Source: Theocolax elegans (taxonomy: Eukaryota > Arthropoda > Insecta > Hymenoptera > Cerocephalidae). Taken from it: a stretch of 64,000 bases of DNA. Under the pieces are notes generated by a model, which ran no database searches, had not been told where the DNA came from, and was given only the letters and a program-made list of their open reading frames with translations. The stretch is from positions 4,183,603 through 4,247,602 of the forward strand of contig CM047431.1 in assembly GCA_026168455.1 (NCBI GenBank), read 5' to 3'. The position numbers were made by a program, and so were the translations under genes. This document shows positions 31,847-41,851 of the stretch, one piece after another (position 1 is the stretch's first letter; every line of letters starts with the position of its first letter).

Positions 31847-32288
31847 CATTAATGTAGTTTTAAAATAAATAATATAGTTGATGTGTAAACAGTTGTGTTT
31901 CTTTTCTAACATTCTAATCCTTTTCCCTTTTTTTTATTATTAGATTAATGACAAACGTTATTTATTTCTTATATGCAGAAGTGCATAATTTTTATTTTTC
32001 CTATTACATCTGATTTTCACAACCAAACAATCAGTGCAACATCTGTTAATGCGCATTCAATTTTATTTTTAGAATTCTATTTTATGTACTCCCCCACTAC
32101 GTTGATGTACTACGTTACATCTGGTTAAAGTAACTAATACCCGAAAGTGGTGGGACAATCATAAATACATGAGAAGGTGATTGTAGAACAGTCAGTTGAG
32201 CATAGACAGTCAATCTGTGAGTTTACCGAACGAAATAGTGTAGTATAACGTTTGTAAATTTCTAGTGTACAATTGAAGTAAAAAAAAA
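31847..32288. promoter_or_regulatory. Intergenic region between protease and 204-aa gene
   Basis: AT-rich, with no ORF. It contains AATAAA-like motifs just after the protease stop and a less AT-rich segment (32090-32280) that probably holds the promoter and leader of the downstream gene. No specific element can be assigned. Confidence 0.35.
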
Positions 32289-32903
32289 ATGGCTGACTGT
32301 CAATTAAGAAAACGTGAAGTGTATCCGGAGTTGCCTAATCTCTTATTAGCTACAACGTATGTTCTGAATAAATCAAACACAAAGAGGGTCTGCGTAGGAC
32401 TTGAGCAGAGAGGAGGATATTATCACTATGTTATCAAGTTAATTACCGCAGGACCGTCATACAAGAACCTTACGCTGGACGTAGAAAGTTGGGACAGTTT
32501 GAAACTACACTTTGATCTGATAACATCTTATTTCGATAACAATTATTCTTTTTATCGAGAGATTGGACGTCCAAGTAAGATTTTTCTCGAAAAGCACGAT
32601 TTAAGCTTTACATCGTCAGACGGTCATAGAACAATTATCATCGACGAGAGACCAGAGCCTAATCACGATATTATAGAAGGAAGTGATATTAAAACGCTAA
32701 TTGAAAATCCATCTTGTAAGAAGAAGAAGCTTCGTCATAATCCACCAGCTATAGTAATGCAACAATCAACGTTTGATGGACTTCGAAACCAGAGCGGTTT
32801 GATAGATTTGCATCTTGGATTACTCAAAGAAATAGTTGGTAAAGTTAATAGGACTGTCGATTGTACGCTCGAATTTTTAAAAGATAAACTTGGGAAGGAA
32901 TAA
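32289..32903 (+). CDS. Unassigned 204-aa protein, weak PC4-like pattern
   Basis: Intact from ATG 32289 (preceded by an A run, AAAAAAAAATGG) to TAA 32903. The N-terminal third contains 'KRVCVGLEQRGGYYHYVIKL' and 'NLTLDVESWDSLKLHF', which recall the strand-rich core and 'L...W..L' helix of PC4/p15-like single-stranded-DNA-binding coactivators. A basic 'KKKKLR' patch lies near residue 145 and a predicted helical C-terminus follows. I do not recognise the family firmly. The position after the protease in a Polinton-like element would fit a late DNA-binding or regulatory protein. There are no membrane segments or cysteine clusters. Confidence 0.5.
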   Translation: MADCQLRKREVYPELPNLLLATTYVLNKSNTKRVCVGLEQRGGYYHYVIKLITAGPSYKNLTLDVESWDSLKLHFDLITSYFDNNYSFYREIGRPSKIFLEKHDLSFTSSDGHRTIIIDERPEPNHDIIEGSDIKTLIENPSCKKKKLRHNPPAIVMQQSTFDGLRNQSGLIDLHLGLLKEIVGKVNRTVDCTLEFLKDKLGKE

Positions 32904-32939
32904 GGTGAAAATGCTAAAAGTATTTTACAAGACTTTAAA

Positions 32940-33122
32940 GTGTTTCAACAGTACTATTCAACCCAGTATGCTGACATAGATGGGTTTGTCAACGAGAAAA
33001 TGGTCGAAGATGATAACGATGGGTTTAAGTATATGTATTTACCAATTGTGTTGGGTGAAATTTACGCGTACGACTTACCCTTGATTTCAAAAGATCTACA
33101 TGCTATCATGTTCGAAGAATAG
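32940..33122 (+). CDS. Small acidic ORF, 60 aa
   Basis: Opens with TTG or an upstream codon (no clear ATG at 32940; the first ATG codons are internal, near 32999) and ends with TAG 33120-33122. Composition is acidic and Tyr-rich ('ADIDGFVNEKMVEDDNDGF'). It could be the continuation of the preceding gene through a spliced or shifted junction, or a remnant. No family recognised. Confidence 0.35.
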   Translation: MFQQYYSTQYADIDGFVNEKMVEDDNDGFKYMYLPIVLGEIYAYDLPLISKDLHAIMFEE

Positions 33123-33131
33123 TATAAATAC
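33123..33131 (+). promoter_or_regulatory. Candidate TATA box upstream of 52-aa ORF
   Basis: GTATAAATA, about 50 bases upstream of the ATG at 33180 and directly after the preceding stop codon. A match to the eukaryotic TATA consensus only. Confidence 0.35.
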
Positions 33132-33179
33132 AAATTACTTGAGTAAATCTACTCATTCTATTTCAATACTCACATCAAC

Positions 33180-33338
33180 ATGGGTCCAAATACCAGCAAT
33201 CCGGAGCACAAGCCTCTACTAGATAAGCAAGAAAAAAATAATGAAAACATATTCAAGTCTCAATGGAAAAAATACAGTGAAAAAGTTTCTATTAATACTT
33301 GTAGTATACCAAAAAAAGATGGTTATAAAAAAATGTAA
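33180..33338 (+). CDS. Small Lys/Asn-rich ORF, 52 aa
   Basis: ATG 33180 to TAA 33336-33338, intact. It starts 'MGPNTSNPEHKPLLDKQEK' and is rich in Lys, Asn and Ser with no hydrophobic segment. A plausible TATA box lies upstream and TAATAAATAAG lies at about 33360 downstream, so it has the marks of a short transcription unit. It is the last gene before the right terminal repeat. No family recognised. Confidence 0.45.
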   Translation: MGPNTSNPEHKPLLDKQEKNNENIFKSQWKKYSEKVSINTCSIPKKDGYKKM

Positions 33339-33469
33339 TTTTTATGAAAACTTTATACCTTAATAAATAAGTTATTAATATTTAATCAAAAGAGAGTATT
33401 GAATTATTTACACTTCCACTATAACCACATTACTTTTTTTCCTTCTTATATATACCTTTAACTAATTAA

Positions 33470-34150
33470 TAAGAGAGAGTACAGGTGTACCGATGCGTTG
33501 CCTAAAAAAAAGAGGGCTGCGCTATACCAACCCATAGATGCACGCCGGAGTAGTAGACAGCGCGAGAGAGAAAGAGAGAGGTTGCCGAGGAGTGGGAGTA
33601 TCGGCGTTGTGTACATCGCGCTATACCAGCCCTTAGATGCACGCCAGAGTCGTAGACAGCGCGAGAGAGAAAGAGAGAGGTTGCCGAGGAGTGGGAGTAT
33701 CGGCGTTGTGTACATCGCGCTATACCAGCCCTTAGATGCACGCCAGAGTCGTAGACAGCGCCAGAAAGAAAGAGAGAGGATGCCGAGGAGTGGGAGTATC
33801 GGCGTTGTGTACATCGCACTATGCCAGCCCTTAGATGCACGCCAGAGTCGTAGACAGCGCGAGAGAGAAAGAGAGAAGTTGCCGAGGAGTGAGAGTATCG
33901 GTGTTGTGTACATCGCGCTATACCAGTCCTTAGACGCTCAAGTGCTGGAACGTAGGCGCGAGAGAGAGAGAGAGAGAGAGTTTAAAAATAGACGCCGCGC
34001 GCTATACCGGCCCTTCGGCAGACCCCCTAGGGTGGCGTGGTGGGGGTTTGTTTACTACGCTATACCAGTCTTTAGACGCTCGAGTGTTCAAACGTGCATG
34101 TGCGTGCGAGAGAGAGAGAGAAAGAGAGAGCACACGCACATGTGCGTGCT

Positions 34151-34182
<32 letters not shown>

Positions 34183-34316
34183 CACACGCACATGTGCATG
34201 CGAGAGAGAGAGACAGAGAGAGTCTAAAAATAGACGCTATACCGGCCCTTCGGCAGACCTCGAGGGAGGCGTGGTGGGGGTTTGTTTACGTCTCGCTATA
34301 CCACCCTTTAACTACT
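33470..34316. repeat. Right terminal inverted repeat of the Polinton-like element
   Basis: Complement of the left repeat in module order. The inner part holds a 99-bp tandem array (33522-33917). The outer part has (GA)n runs broken by GCACACGCACATGTGCGTGC-like palindromes and ends ACCACCCTTTAACTACT. The outermost ~130 bases are nearly identical to the left end. Confidence 0.8.
33522..33917. repeat. 99-bp tandem array (4 units) in the right terminal repeat
   Basis: Units start at 33522, 33621, 33720 and 33819, with a fifth partial unit at 33918. Each begins CTATACCA(A/G)CCC and ends CGTTGTGTACATCGC. Because 99 is a multiple of three, open frames on both strands persist through the array and mimic repetitive proteins; they are not genes. 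Confidence 0.9.
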
Positions 34317-34322
34317 CATAAT
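34317..34322. repeat. Right 6-bp target-site duplication (CATAAT)
   Basis: Directly follows the CT terminus at 34316 and is identical to 24984-24989. Confidence 0.85.
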
Positions 34323-34872
34323 AAATGAGATATAGATATTTTTCATTTTAAAAAGAGAACGTATAAATATTTCAAATATTTCGCTGTATAAAAAGTAGTA
34401 TGTAATTAATTAATTTAAATTTTGTATAATACGCGATTTTCTTAACGAAAACTGAAAATAAATATTTCAAAAGAAAGGAAAAATGCCAGTTATAAATGTA
34501 AACTGATATTTGGGAAATATGTACCTTGTAGTTCGAAGATGTGTGCTCGGTGTCCTATTTTCCACAGCGGGGGGTCGGTCGGTGCTCCGTCCTCGTTATA
34601 TTGACTGGTCTTCCTGTGCAGTTACTCTTCAAGGCATTTAATGACCTCCTGCTGTGCTTCATTCGGTGCTGCTATTGCCTCTTGACTTAATTTCTTTCTC
34701 CTTCCACTTTTCATAAATTTTTTAATATAAGAATCTTGAAGTCGACTGGGGTGGATACGACGTCTATTAATAAAAACTGATTCGCCTCGTTTATGTAGAT
34801 GCGTCTCTTTATATACCCTCTCTCGTGGATTCTCCCTATTCTGCATTTTTCTTTGTCTTGTAATACTGACAA
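34323..34872. other. Unassigned AT-rich DNA; short minus-strand ORF
   Basis: A minus-strand open frame of 88 codons (34888-34622) is basic and Arg/Lys-rich with no recognised family, and its start lies inside the adjoining foldback element. Otherwise AT-rich. Confidence 0.3.
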
Positions 34873-35533
34873 GGGGAGTACTTGACATTCGGGAAACGGA
34901 TCTTATCCTAACTTTGGTATGTCATTTATAATATAAAAACGTGAAGAAAGCCAAGTAATCTCTTGCCAATGGCCACTTTTACGGGAGTTATTCGATATCT
35001 AATAATAATTTTAGTAAAAATTACTTCCAATTTGATCGCTTATTACAACTCGGAAACAAATATAAATAAGCACTCAAACCAAAAACCAGAAGAAAGTTAA
35101 GTTCAAGTAGATATGGTTTATAGAACAGAAGCTTAAATTGCTTAATTTGGAGCAAAGTTATAAAAAAAATAAGAAATTGAAGAAATATTAACCCAAATTT
35201 AATATGAAAAATTTATTGTTTCTTTTGGCCTAATAATCTTTCATTTATTATTTTCTTCATAACTTTGTTCCAAATTAAGCAATTTGAACTTCTCTTTTTT
35301 CAAACAATATCTACTTGAACTCAACTTTCTTCTGGTTTTTAGTTTGAGTGCCTATCTATATTTGTTTCCGAGTTGTAAGCGATCAAATTGGAAGTAATTA
35401 TATAATAAATAATAAATAATATAAATTAAAGTGGCCATTCGCAAGAGATAACTTGGCTTTCTTCACATTTTATATTATAAATGACATACCAAAGTTAGGA
35501 TAAGATCTGTTTCCCAGAGGTCAAGTACTCCCC
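34873..35533. mobile_element. Foldback element with ~310-bp arms
   Basis: The termini read GGGGAGTACTTGAC and its complement. The arms (34873 to about 35190 and about 35225 to 35533) match over nearly their full length (for example ATCTTATCCTAACTTTGG and CAGAAGAAAGTT...CTTTCTTCTG), leaving little spacer. No ORF. The target duplication is not evident. Confidence 0.75.
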
Positions 35534-35950
35534 TCGTGAGTAAGTAAATTTCAAAAAAAATATTTCGGGAGCAGAAATGGACATAGGTGTTCTCTATATT
35601 TTGGTGCAGCTGACGTGATTCATCCGATTTGGCTCCTTTGATGTTACCTAGACATGAGTCGAAACACTTGGATTCTTAGAAACCTTCTAGAATTTACCTC
35701 GGCTGCACAAGTGATTGGGACAGGTATTTTGTTTGATCCCTCTGAACCTCTCACTATTTCTGTCCCTGTCTTTCTTCGTTCTCCCTCGCACTTAGTAATT
35801 TAAATATCAAAATTCCTATTTTCTGTCCTCGTTTTAAACAAGTATTAATTCATTAGATTGTTGTTAAAAATAATGCGCTTGTTTAAAAGTTAAAAAGATC
35901 AATAGATAATACACTATAAATAGATGATTTGAATATAAATTATAAGTTCA
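35534..35950. other. Spacer, nothing recognised
   Basis: No coding pattern or repeat structure seen. Confidence 0.4.
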
Positions 35951-36260
35951 TTTTTAAGACTCGAGAAGCGACCTGCCTAGAGCGGTTGCTAACTGTAAAC
36001 GGCTCGGACCCATTACAGTTGTCGATGCACCTGGATCGAACAACGCTCGGATCCGAAATCTACCTACGATAACCTGACACCACCAGCGCGTCTCGTTCTC
36101 AGGACGGTAGCTTTGTCGGCTAGTGCTCGATGTCACTAACTTTAAGACATCGCAGGTCTCCTGATCTATTCCGACTTCCTGGAATCTGTCAAAAATCGGT
36201 CCTTTCCTTTTCTGCTTAACTGCAGCTGGACTATTTTGGTAATCGGGAGTCAGACTTTTG
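35951..36260 (-). pseudogene. Ty3/Gypsy retropepsin fragment
   Basis: Minus-strand codons 'IRALFDPGASTTVMGP' match the protease active-site region of the Gypsy element at 54770-54830 ('LRALYDPGASRTVMGP'); both have DPGA in place of the usual DTGA. Upstream codons ('FDRFQEVGIDQETCDVLKLV') continue into the gag-protease linker. Only the N-terminal part of the protease is present. An isolated relic of a related but distinct Gypsy copy. Confidence 0.75.
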
Positions 36261-37090
36261 TTCTCCTTGGGGACTCCCTGTACTTTGGGGTATGCGGCTA
36301 CACCTCTAACCGCTTCCCGGCGCGTTTTTTGCGCAGATAGGGCACGTCCTGACGGTATACTTCAACTTACCACTGTCACGTCCAGACTTGCACCAATCAC
36401 TATAAAAAATATTACAAGAAGCCAAATGGTTAATAAACGATTCGCGTTCCTTTCGCTCTTGTTTGACTAGGACTAGCCTTACGTCTCCGGGAGTAGCGAG
36501 CGAAGTTATTTTGAGAGTAGAGATGCAGGATATAATGTGGGATAAATAAAAAAATATATGTTTTATTTCGTATTAATCATGCATTATTTATTTAAATATA
36601 ATATGCTGTTTTCCTTTAAATGAACACGTGCAACTAAATTATTACAGCTTTTTAATAGGCAAAAGCACATAAATTCACACTATTTTATTAACAATTGCAT
36701 AAATTTATTTAAGTCAAATAACGATTTTAATTTTGATTAAATAAACAAGTGTGCGGCGAACACGTTAACACATTATAGAATAAAATATTCGTAAGGTTAT
36801 TTTATTATAAACATTAATAATTAATAATCGAAATAAGAATCATTATAAATAAATGCAGATTAAATTAAAAATTGTTGTTGTTTAAAACATGAATTATAGT
36901 TAATAAATTGCAATTCCAACCGTGAATATTTCAAATCAAATGCAATGCAACGAATAATTATTATAAATAAATTGTAGTATCAAATAATAATTGTTTTAAA
37001 AGAAAACGGTTGGTTCAGTAATCGAAATAACATAAAATATCAGGTTTGCCTTTACGAATAATACAAGCGTATAGATAGCCGAAAAGAATA
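36261..37090. other. AT-rich DNA
   Basis: No gene. The first ~200 bases may continue the Gypsy relic; the rest is A/T-rich with many TTATAAATAAAT-like words. Confidence 0.4.
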
Positions 37091-37099
37091 TACCTTCAG

Positions 37100-38035
37100 T
37101 ACACAAATATATAGATATATATATGTATATATCTCTCTATAATATATAAATATTTCGCCGCCACCGCCGCCGTCACCGCCGCCGCCGCCGTGTCTAAGAA
37201 TTCAGGATTCAACATATATATATATGTTTTATATATATATGTCATATATATATGTTATATATATATATGTTATATCTCTCTATAATATATAAATATTTCG
37301 CCGCCGCCGCCGCCTCCGCCGTGTCTAAGAATTCAGAATTCAACATATATATATATATATGTTTTATATATATATATGTCACACATATGTTATATATATG
37401 TTATATATATATCTCTCTATAATATATAAATATTTCGCCGCCGCCGCCGCCTCCGCCGTGTCTAAGAATTCAGAATTCAACACATATATATATATGTCAT
37501 ATATATGTTATATATATGTTATATATATATCTCTCTATAATATATAAATATTTCGCCGCCACCGCCGCCGCCGCCGTGTCTAAGAATTCAGGATTCAACA
37601 TATATATATATGTTTTGTATATATATGTCATATATATATGTTATATATATATATATATATGTTATATCTCTCTATAATATATAAATATTTCGCCGCCGCC
37701 GCCGCCTCCGCCGTGTCTAAGAATTCAGAATTCAACATATATATATATATATGTTTTATATATATATATATATGTCATATATATGTTATATATATGTTAT
37801 ATATATGTTATATATATATCTCTCTATAATATATAAATATTTCGCCGCCACCGCCGCCGCCGCCGCCGTGTCTAAGAATTCAGGATTCAACATATATATA
37901 TATGTTTTATATATATATGTCATATATATATATATATATGTTATATCTCTCTATAATATATAAATATTTCGCCGCCGCCGCCGCCTCCGCCGTGTCTAAG
38001 AATTCAGAATTCAACATATATATATATATATGTCA
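37100..38035. repeat. Compound minisatellite of (CGC)n and (TA)n blocks, seven units
   Basis: A unit of ~110-160 bases is repeated seven times: CTCTCTATAATATATAAATATTTCG, a (CCG/CGC)n block, TGTCTAAGAATTCAG(A/G)ATTCAAC, then (TA)n with scattered GT. CGC blocks start at about 37154, 37299, 37436, 37553, 37690, 37850 and 37969. Two block types alternate (with ACC or with CTC interruptions), suggesting a higher-order dimer. Open frames here are artefacts. Confidence 0.9.
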
Positions 38036-38089
38036 TGTATATGATATATATATATGTCATATATATGTTATATATACATGTCATATATT

Positions 38090-38222
38090 ATGTGTGTGTG
38101 TGTGTATGTGTGTGTGTGTGTGTGTGTTTGTGTGTGTGCGTGCGTGTGTGTGCTTGCGTGTGCGTGTGCGTGTGCGTGTGCGTGTGCATGCGTGAGTGTG
38201 TGTGTGAGTGTGTATGTGTGAA
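38090..38222. repeat. (TG)n-rich microsatellite
   Basis: An imperfect TG/GC-T run directly after the compound minisatellite. A shorter TG-rich run occurs at about 38360-38400. Confidence 0.85.
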
Positions 38223-39304
38223 CATACACTTTTCCAAATATCCATATGTGATATATACAATGGGTTAAAAATTAAATACTTTAATTATTGCATTTTTAAG
38301 ATAATTCATAACTTTTTACAGAACTGAAGGCCATAAAAATGCTACAGACTATTTGGAAGTGTGTGTGTGTGTATGTGTGTGCGTGTGTGTGTGTACGTGT
38401 TATTTGTTTTTTCAAGAATAGATAATATATGTATTTTTTCCGTGCGCAAAAAAAAGTTGTGAATATAACTTGAAAGAATGTGTATTAGTTTACTTATTCC
38501 TGATAAAACTCATAAAATAAAAACGGACCTAAAATTTAATGTAATGTTTTTAAAAATATGCACAATTTTTCGAAGATAAAATAAATATTATTCAAGTATA
38601 ACATACCCTTTTCCAAATATCTATATGTGACAATACAATATATTAAAAATTAAATACATTAATTATTGCATTTTTAAGATAATTCTATTATAAACAGTAA
38701 TGGCAAAAATACGAATTACATTTCAAAAGTTTTTCGAAAATTATTATTTTAGTAGTATATAATTTAAATATTATTCAAATCGAAATTTAAAAATTGTATG
38801 GATATATAAGTGAGTAGATTACGTATATTTATATAAAACAATATTTTAAATAAACAAGTATGTATTTATTAGAAACAAAAGGTTATTTAAGGAATGCCTT
38901 TGTTTATAATAATTAAAATAAATATATGGGCTCTGTAACTAAAGGGAAAAATAAATTGGATATAATTATGGATTAAAACGCAAATTTTGAAAGAGGGTGC
39001 AAATTACGAATTACAGGAGAAATGGAAGAAACAGGTTTTTATTTATATACCGCTAAAATATTATAAATAATTCTTTAAAGCTAATACAAAAATTAATTTA
39101 ATTAAGAAGAAAGTTTTATTACTCTAAAAGTACAAAATATTAATGACATATAGAACTCTTGGCGATGACTTCAATAAATTAATTTTAGGATGTAAAGTTC
39201 TATTTAGATCCGTTTAAAATAATCTAAAATTTTAATAGGTTTTTACTAAATACTACAATTAAGTATATGCACTTTACTATTTTTGGTAAGTTAATTGTTC
39301 ATTA
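38223..39304. repeat. AT-rich dispersed repeat; second copy at 59650-60170
   Basis: About 38805-39304 (AATATTTTAAATAAACAAGTATG... and AAGAAGAAAGTTTTATTACT...) recurs in the same orientation at 59650-60170. The phrase beginning AACATACACTTTTCCAAATA recurs at about 38600, 41664 and 44099. No coding capacity. Confidence 0.7.
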
Positions 39305-40234
39305 CCATATATATGGGCTATTTCACATCAGTGGTACGATGAAAATTTGAAATCACTCCAAATTTTGTGAACAGACTGGAAATATCTTCCAGAAGATAGA
39401 AAAAAAATTTGAGGTGTTAAAAATAATTTGCCTAAGAGTTATTCCACCATGAAAAATGGAAATTTTGCAATTTTTTAGAGAAATTATTATTTTCAAAGCT
39501 ATTTATCTCAAAATCTATTGATTTTTTTAAAAATACATTATAAACAACTATTGTTCAAAATAATCTTTAGAACTTATCTACTTGGGTTACAATTCCTAAT
39601 TTTAAAATCTCGAAGAGATAGAACGCCCGGAAATATTGAATATCAAAAAAAGGCGACCACGCCACAATCGATTTTGATCTAACACCGCTCAAAAGATCAC
39701 ATTTTTTGAACACACAAACACCAAATTTTTTTAAAAATTTAAATGGGAAATACCATGTTAATTTTTGTGAATTTTTCGTTTTCCTTTAAATTATCATAAC
39801 TTTTTATAGAATTGAAGGCCATAAAAAGCTACAGACTATTTGAAAGGTATTGCTCCAAGCTTTCTTTTAGACTTTTGGATAAAAAAATCAATTGCGGCGA
39901 ACTTACATTTTTTTAGTTGAATATTGACTTGTAGTTTATGTAACATTGACCTTAAGATTAGAAATTCTAACCCAGAAGGATATATTCTACACATAATTAG
40001 CAACGAATGTTTGTATAGTAAAAGTTGATAGATTTTGAGTTAAATAGCGATAAACCCAGCTGGTGTTGAAAAAAACTGGATAAAGTTCACTTTTTGAGGT
40101 TATAATAACTTTGAGCTAATAAATTCCAGTACCTAAAAAATTTTTCTGTATTCTGCAAAAAAAATTGGCAAAGTGTACTCAAAATTTGGTGCATTTTAAA
40201 ATTTTGATCGGACCACTTCACGTGGAATACGCCA

Positions 40235-40274
<40 letters not shown>

Positions 40275-40795
40275 CACCTTTGGTGTAAGTTATGTCCTAA
40301 AATACGTGAAAATTAGTGATTCTATGAGGTTTATGAGGCATAACTTACAACAGCGGTCTTGGCCAATAAGCTAACCCAAGTCATTCGAAAGCTCGCGAAA
40401 AATATGAACTTTTGAGAGGTGTTAGATTAAAATCGATTATGGTGTGGTAGCCTTTTTCTGATATTCAATATGTCCGGGTGTTCTATCTCTTCGAGATTTT
40501 AAAATTAAGAAATGTAACCATGGTAGATAAGTTCTAAAGATTAATTTAAACAAAAGTTGTTCGTAATGTTTTTTCAAAAAATCAACAGATTTTGAGATAA
40601 ATGGCTTTAAAAATAGAAGTTTTTCTAAAAAATTGAAAAATTTCCACTTTTCATGGTCGAATAACTCTTAAGCAAATTATTTTTAACACTTAAATTTTTT
40701 TGTATGTTCTGGAAGATATTTCCAGCCTGTTCTCAAATTTTGGAGTGATTTAAAATTTTCATCGTACCACTTGACGTGAAATAGACCATATATAT
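39305..40795. repeat. Large imperfect inverted repeat (~420-bp arms)
   Basis: 39305-39720 and 40390-40795 are inverted copies (GTGGTACGATGAAAAT, AAATATCTTCCAGAA, CTCGAAGAGATAGAAC and so on). The spacer holds further diverged copies of the ACGTGGAATA(C/G)(G/A)CC end motif. Probably a non-autonomous DNA element; superfamily not assignable. Confidence 0.65.
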
Positions 40796-41342
40796 ATATA
40801 TATATTATATATATATATATATATATTACACCTTTGGTGTAAGTTATGTCCTAAAATACGTGAAAATTAGTGATTCTATGAGGTTTATGAGGCATAACTT
40901 ACAACAGCGGTCTTGGCCAATAAGCTAACCCAAGTCATTCGAAAGCTCGCGAAAAATATGAACTTTTGAGAGGTGTTAGATTAAAATCGATTATGGTGTG
41001 GTAGCCTTTTTCTGATATTCAATATGTCCGGGTGTTCTATCTCTTCGAGATTTTAAAATTAAGAAATGTAACCATGGTAGATAAGTTCTAAAGATTAATT
41101 TAAACAAAAGTTGTTCGTAATGTTTTTTCAAAAAATCAACAGATTTTGAGATAAATGGCTTTAAAAATAGAAGTTTTTCTAAAAAATTGAAAAATTTCCA
41201 CTTTTCATGGTCGAATAACTCTTAAGCAAATTATTTTTAACACTTAAATTTTTTTTGTATGTTCTGGAAGATATTTCCAGCCTGTTCTCAAATTTTGGAG
41301 TGATTTAAAATTTTCATCGTACCACTTGACGTGAAATAGACC

Positions 41343-41343
<1 letters not shown>
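40271..41343. repeat. Direct duplication, 554-bp period
   Basis: The segment beginning ATTACACCTTTGGTGTAAG at 40271 recurs at 40825, and both copies end in ATAGACCATATATATA. The copies are nearly identical, with differences mainly in T-run or TA-run length. Confidence 0.9.
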
Positions 41344-41378
<35 letters not shown>

Positions 41379-41851
41379 GTGGGTGTGTGTGCGTGCGGCG
41401 TAACATTTATGTAATATATATATATATATATATATATTTTAAAATTGTTTTTTCAAGAATACATAATATACGTATTTTTTCCGTGCGCAAAAAAAAGTTG
41501 TGAACATAACACGAAAGAATGTGTATTTGTCTACTCATTCTTGATAAAACTCATAAAATTTTTAAACGTATACCCAATAATAATAACGGATCTAAAATGC
41601 AATGTAATGCTTTAAATACAGATGCAAAATTGTTTGAAGATTAAATAAATATTAATCAAGTATAACATACACTTTTACAAATATCCATATGATATATACA
41701 ATGGGTTAAAAATTAAATATATTAATTATTGCATTTTTAAGATAATTCTATTATAAACAGTATAGGCAAAAAAAAATTCAAATTTTAACAGTGGCAATAT
41801 AAAATACGAATTACATTTGAATAGATTTTCAAAAATTATTAATTTAGGAGC

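Larger units (their letters stand above)
24990..34316 (+). mobile_element. Polinton/Maverick-like virus-derived element, 9.3 kb
   Basis: The left end AGTAGTTAAAGGGTGGTATA is matched by its exact complement at the right end. Together with AG...CT termini and a perfect 6-bp duplication CATAAT on both sides, this is the documented signature of Polintons/Mavericks and related adintovirus-like integrations. The interior right half carries virion-type genes on the plus strand (core-like protein, candidate capsid, adenain-like protease, unassigned genes). No polymerase B, retroviral-type integrase or packaging ATPase is visible, and 26.3-28.9 kb is non-coding, so it is reduced (full Polintons are usually 15-20 kb) or non-autonomous. 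A LINE piece (25204-25936) lies in the left repeat. It lies next to an older decayed relative on the other strand. Confidence 0.75.

Noticed and set aside
24990..34316. Polinton polymerase B, integrase or packaging ATPase genes
   Set aside because: Looked for characteristic blocks in all visible frames and found none; their absence is reported rather than forced.
33458..34328. Repetitive Arg/Glu-rich or Ser/Leu-rich proteins on either strand
   Set aside because: They coincide exactly with the 99-bp tandem array and (GA)n runs of the terminal repeat.
36258..36470. Small plus-strand ORF
   Set aside because: Antisense to a Gypsy gag-protease relic and without any family pattern.
37359..38268. 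Tyr/Ile-rich and Cys/Val-rich short ORFs
   Set aside because: Translations of (TA)n, (CGC)n and (TG)n repeats.
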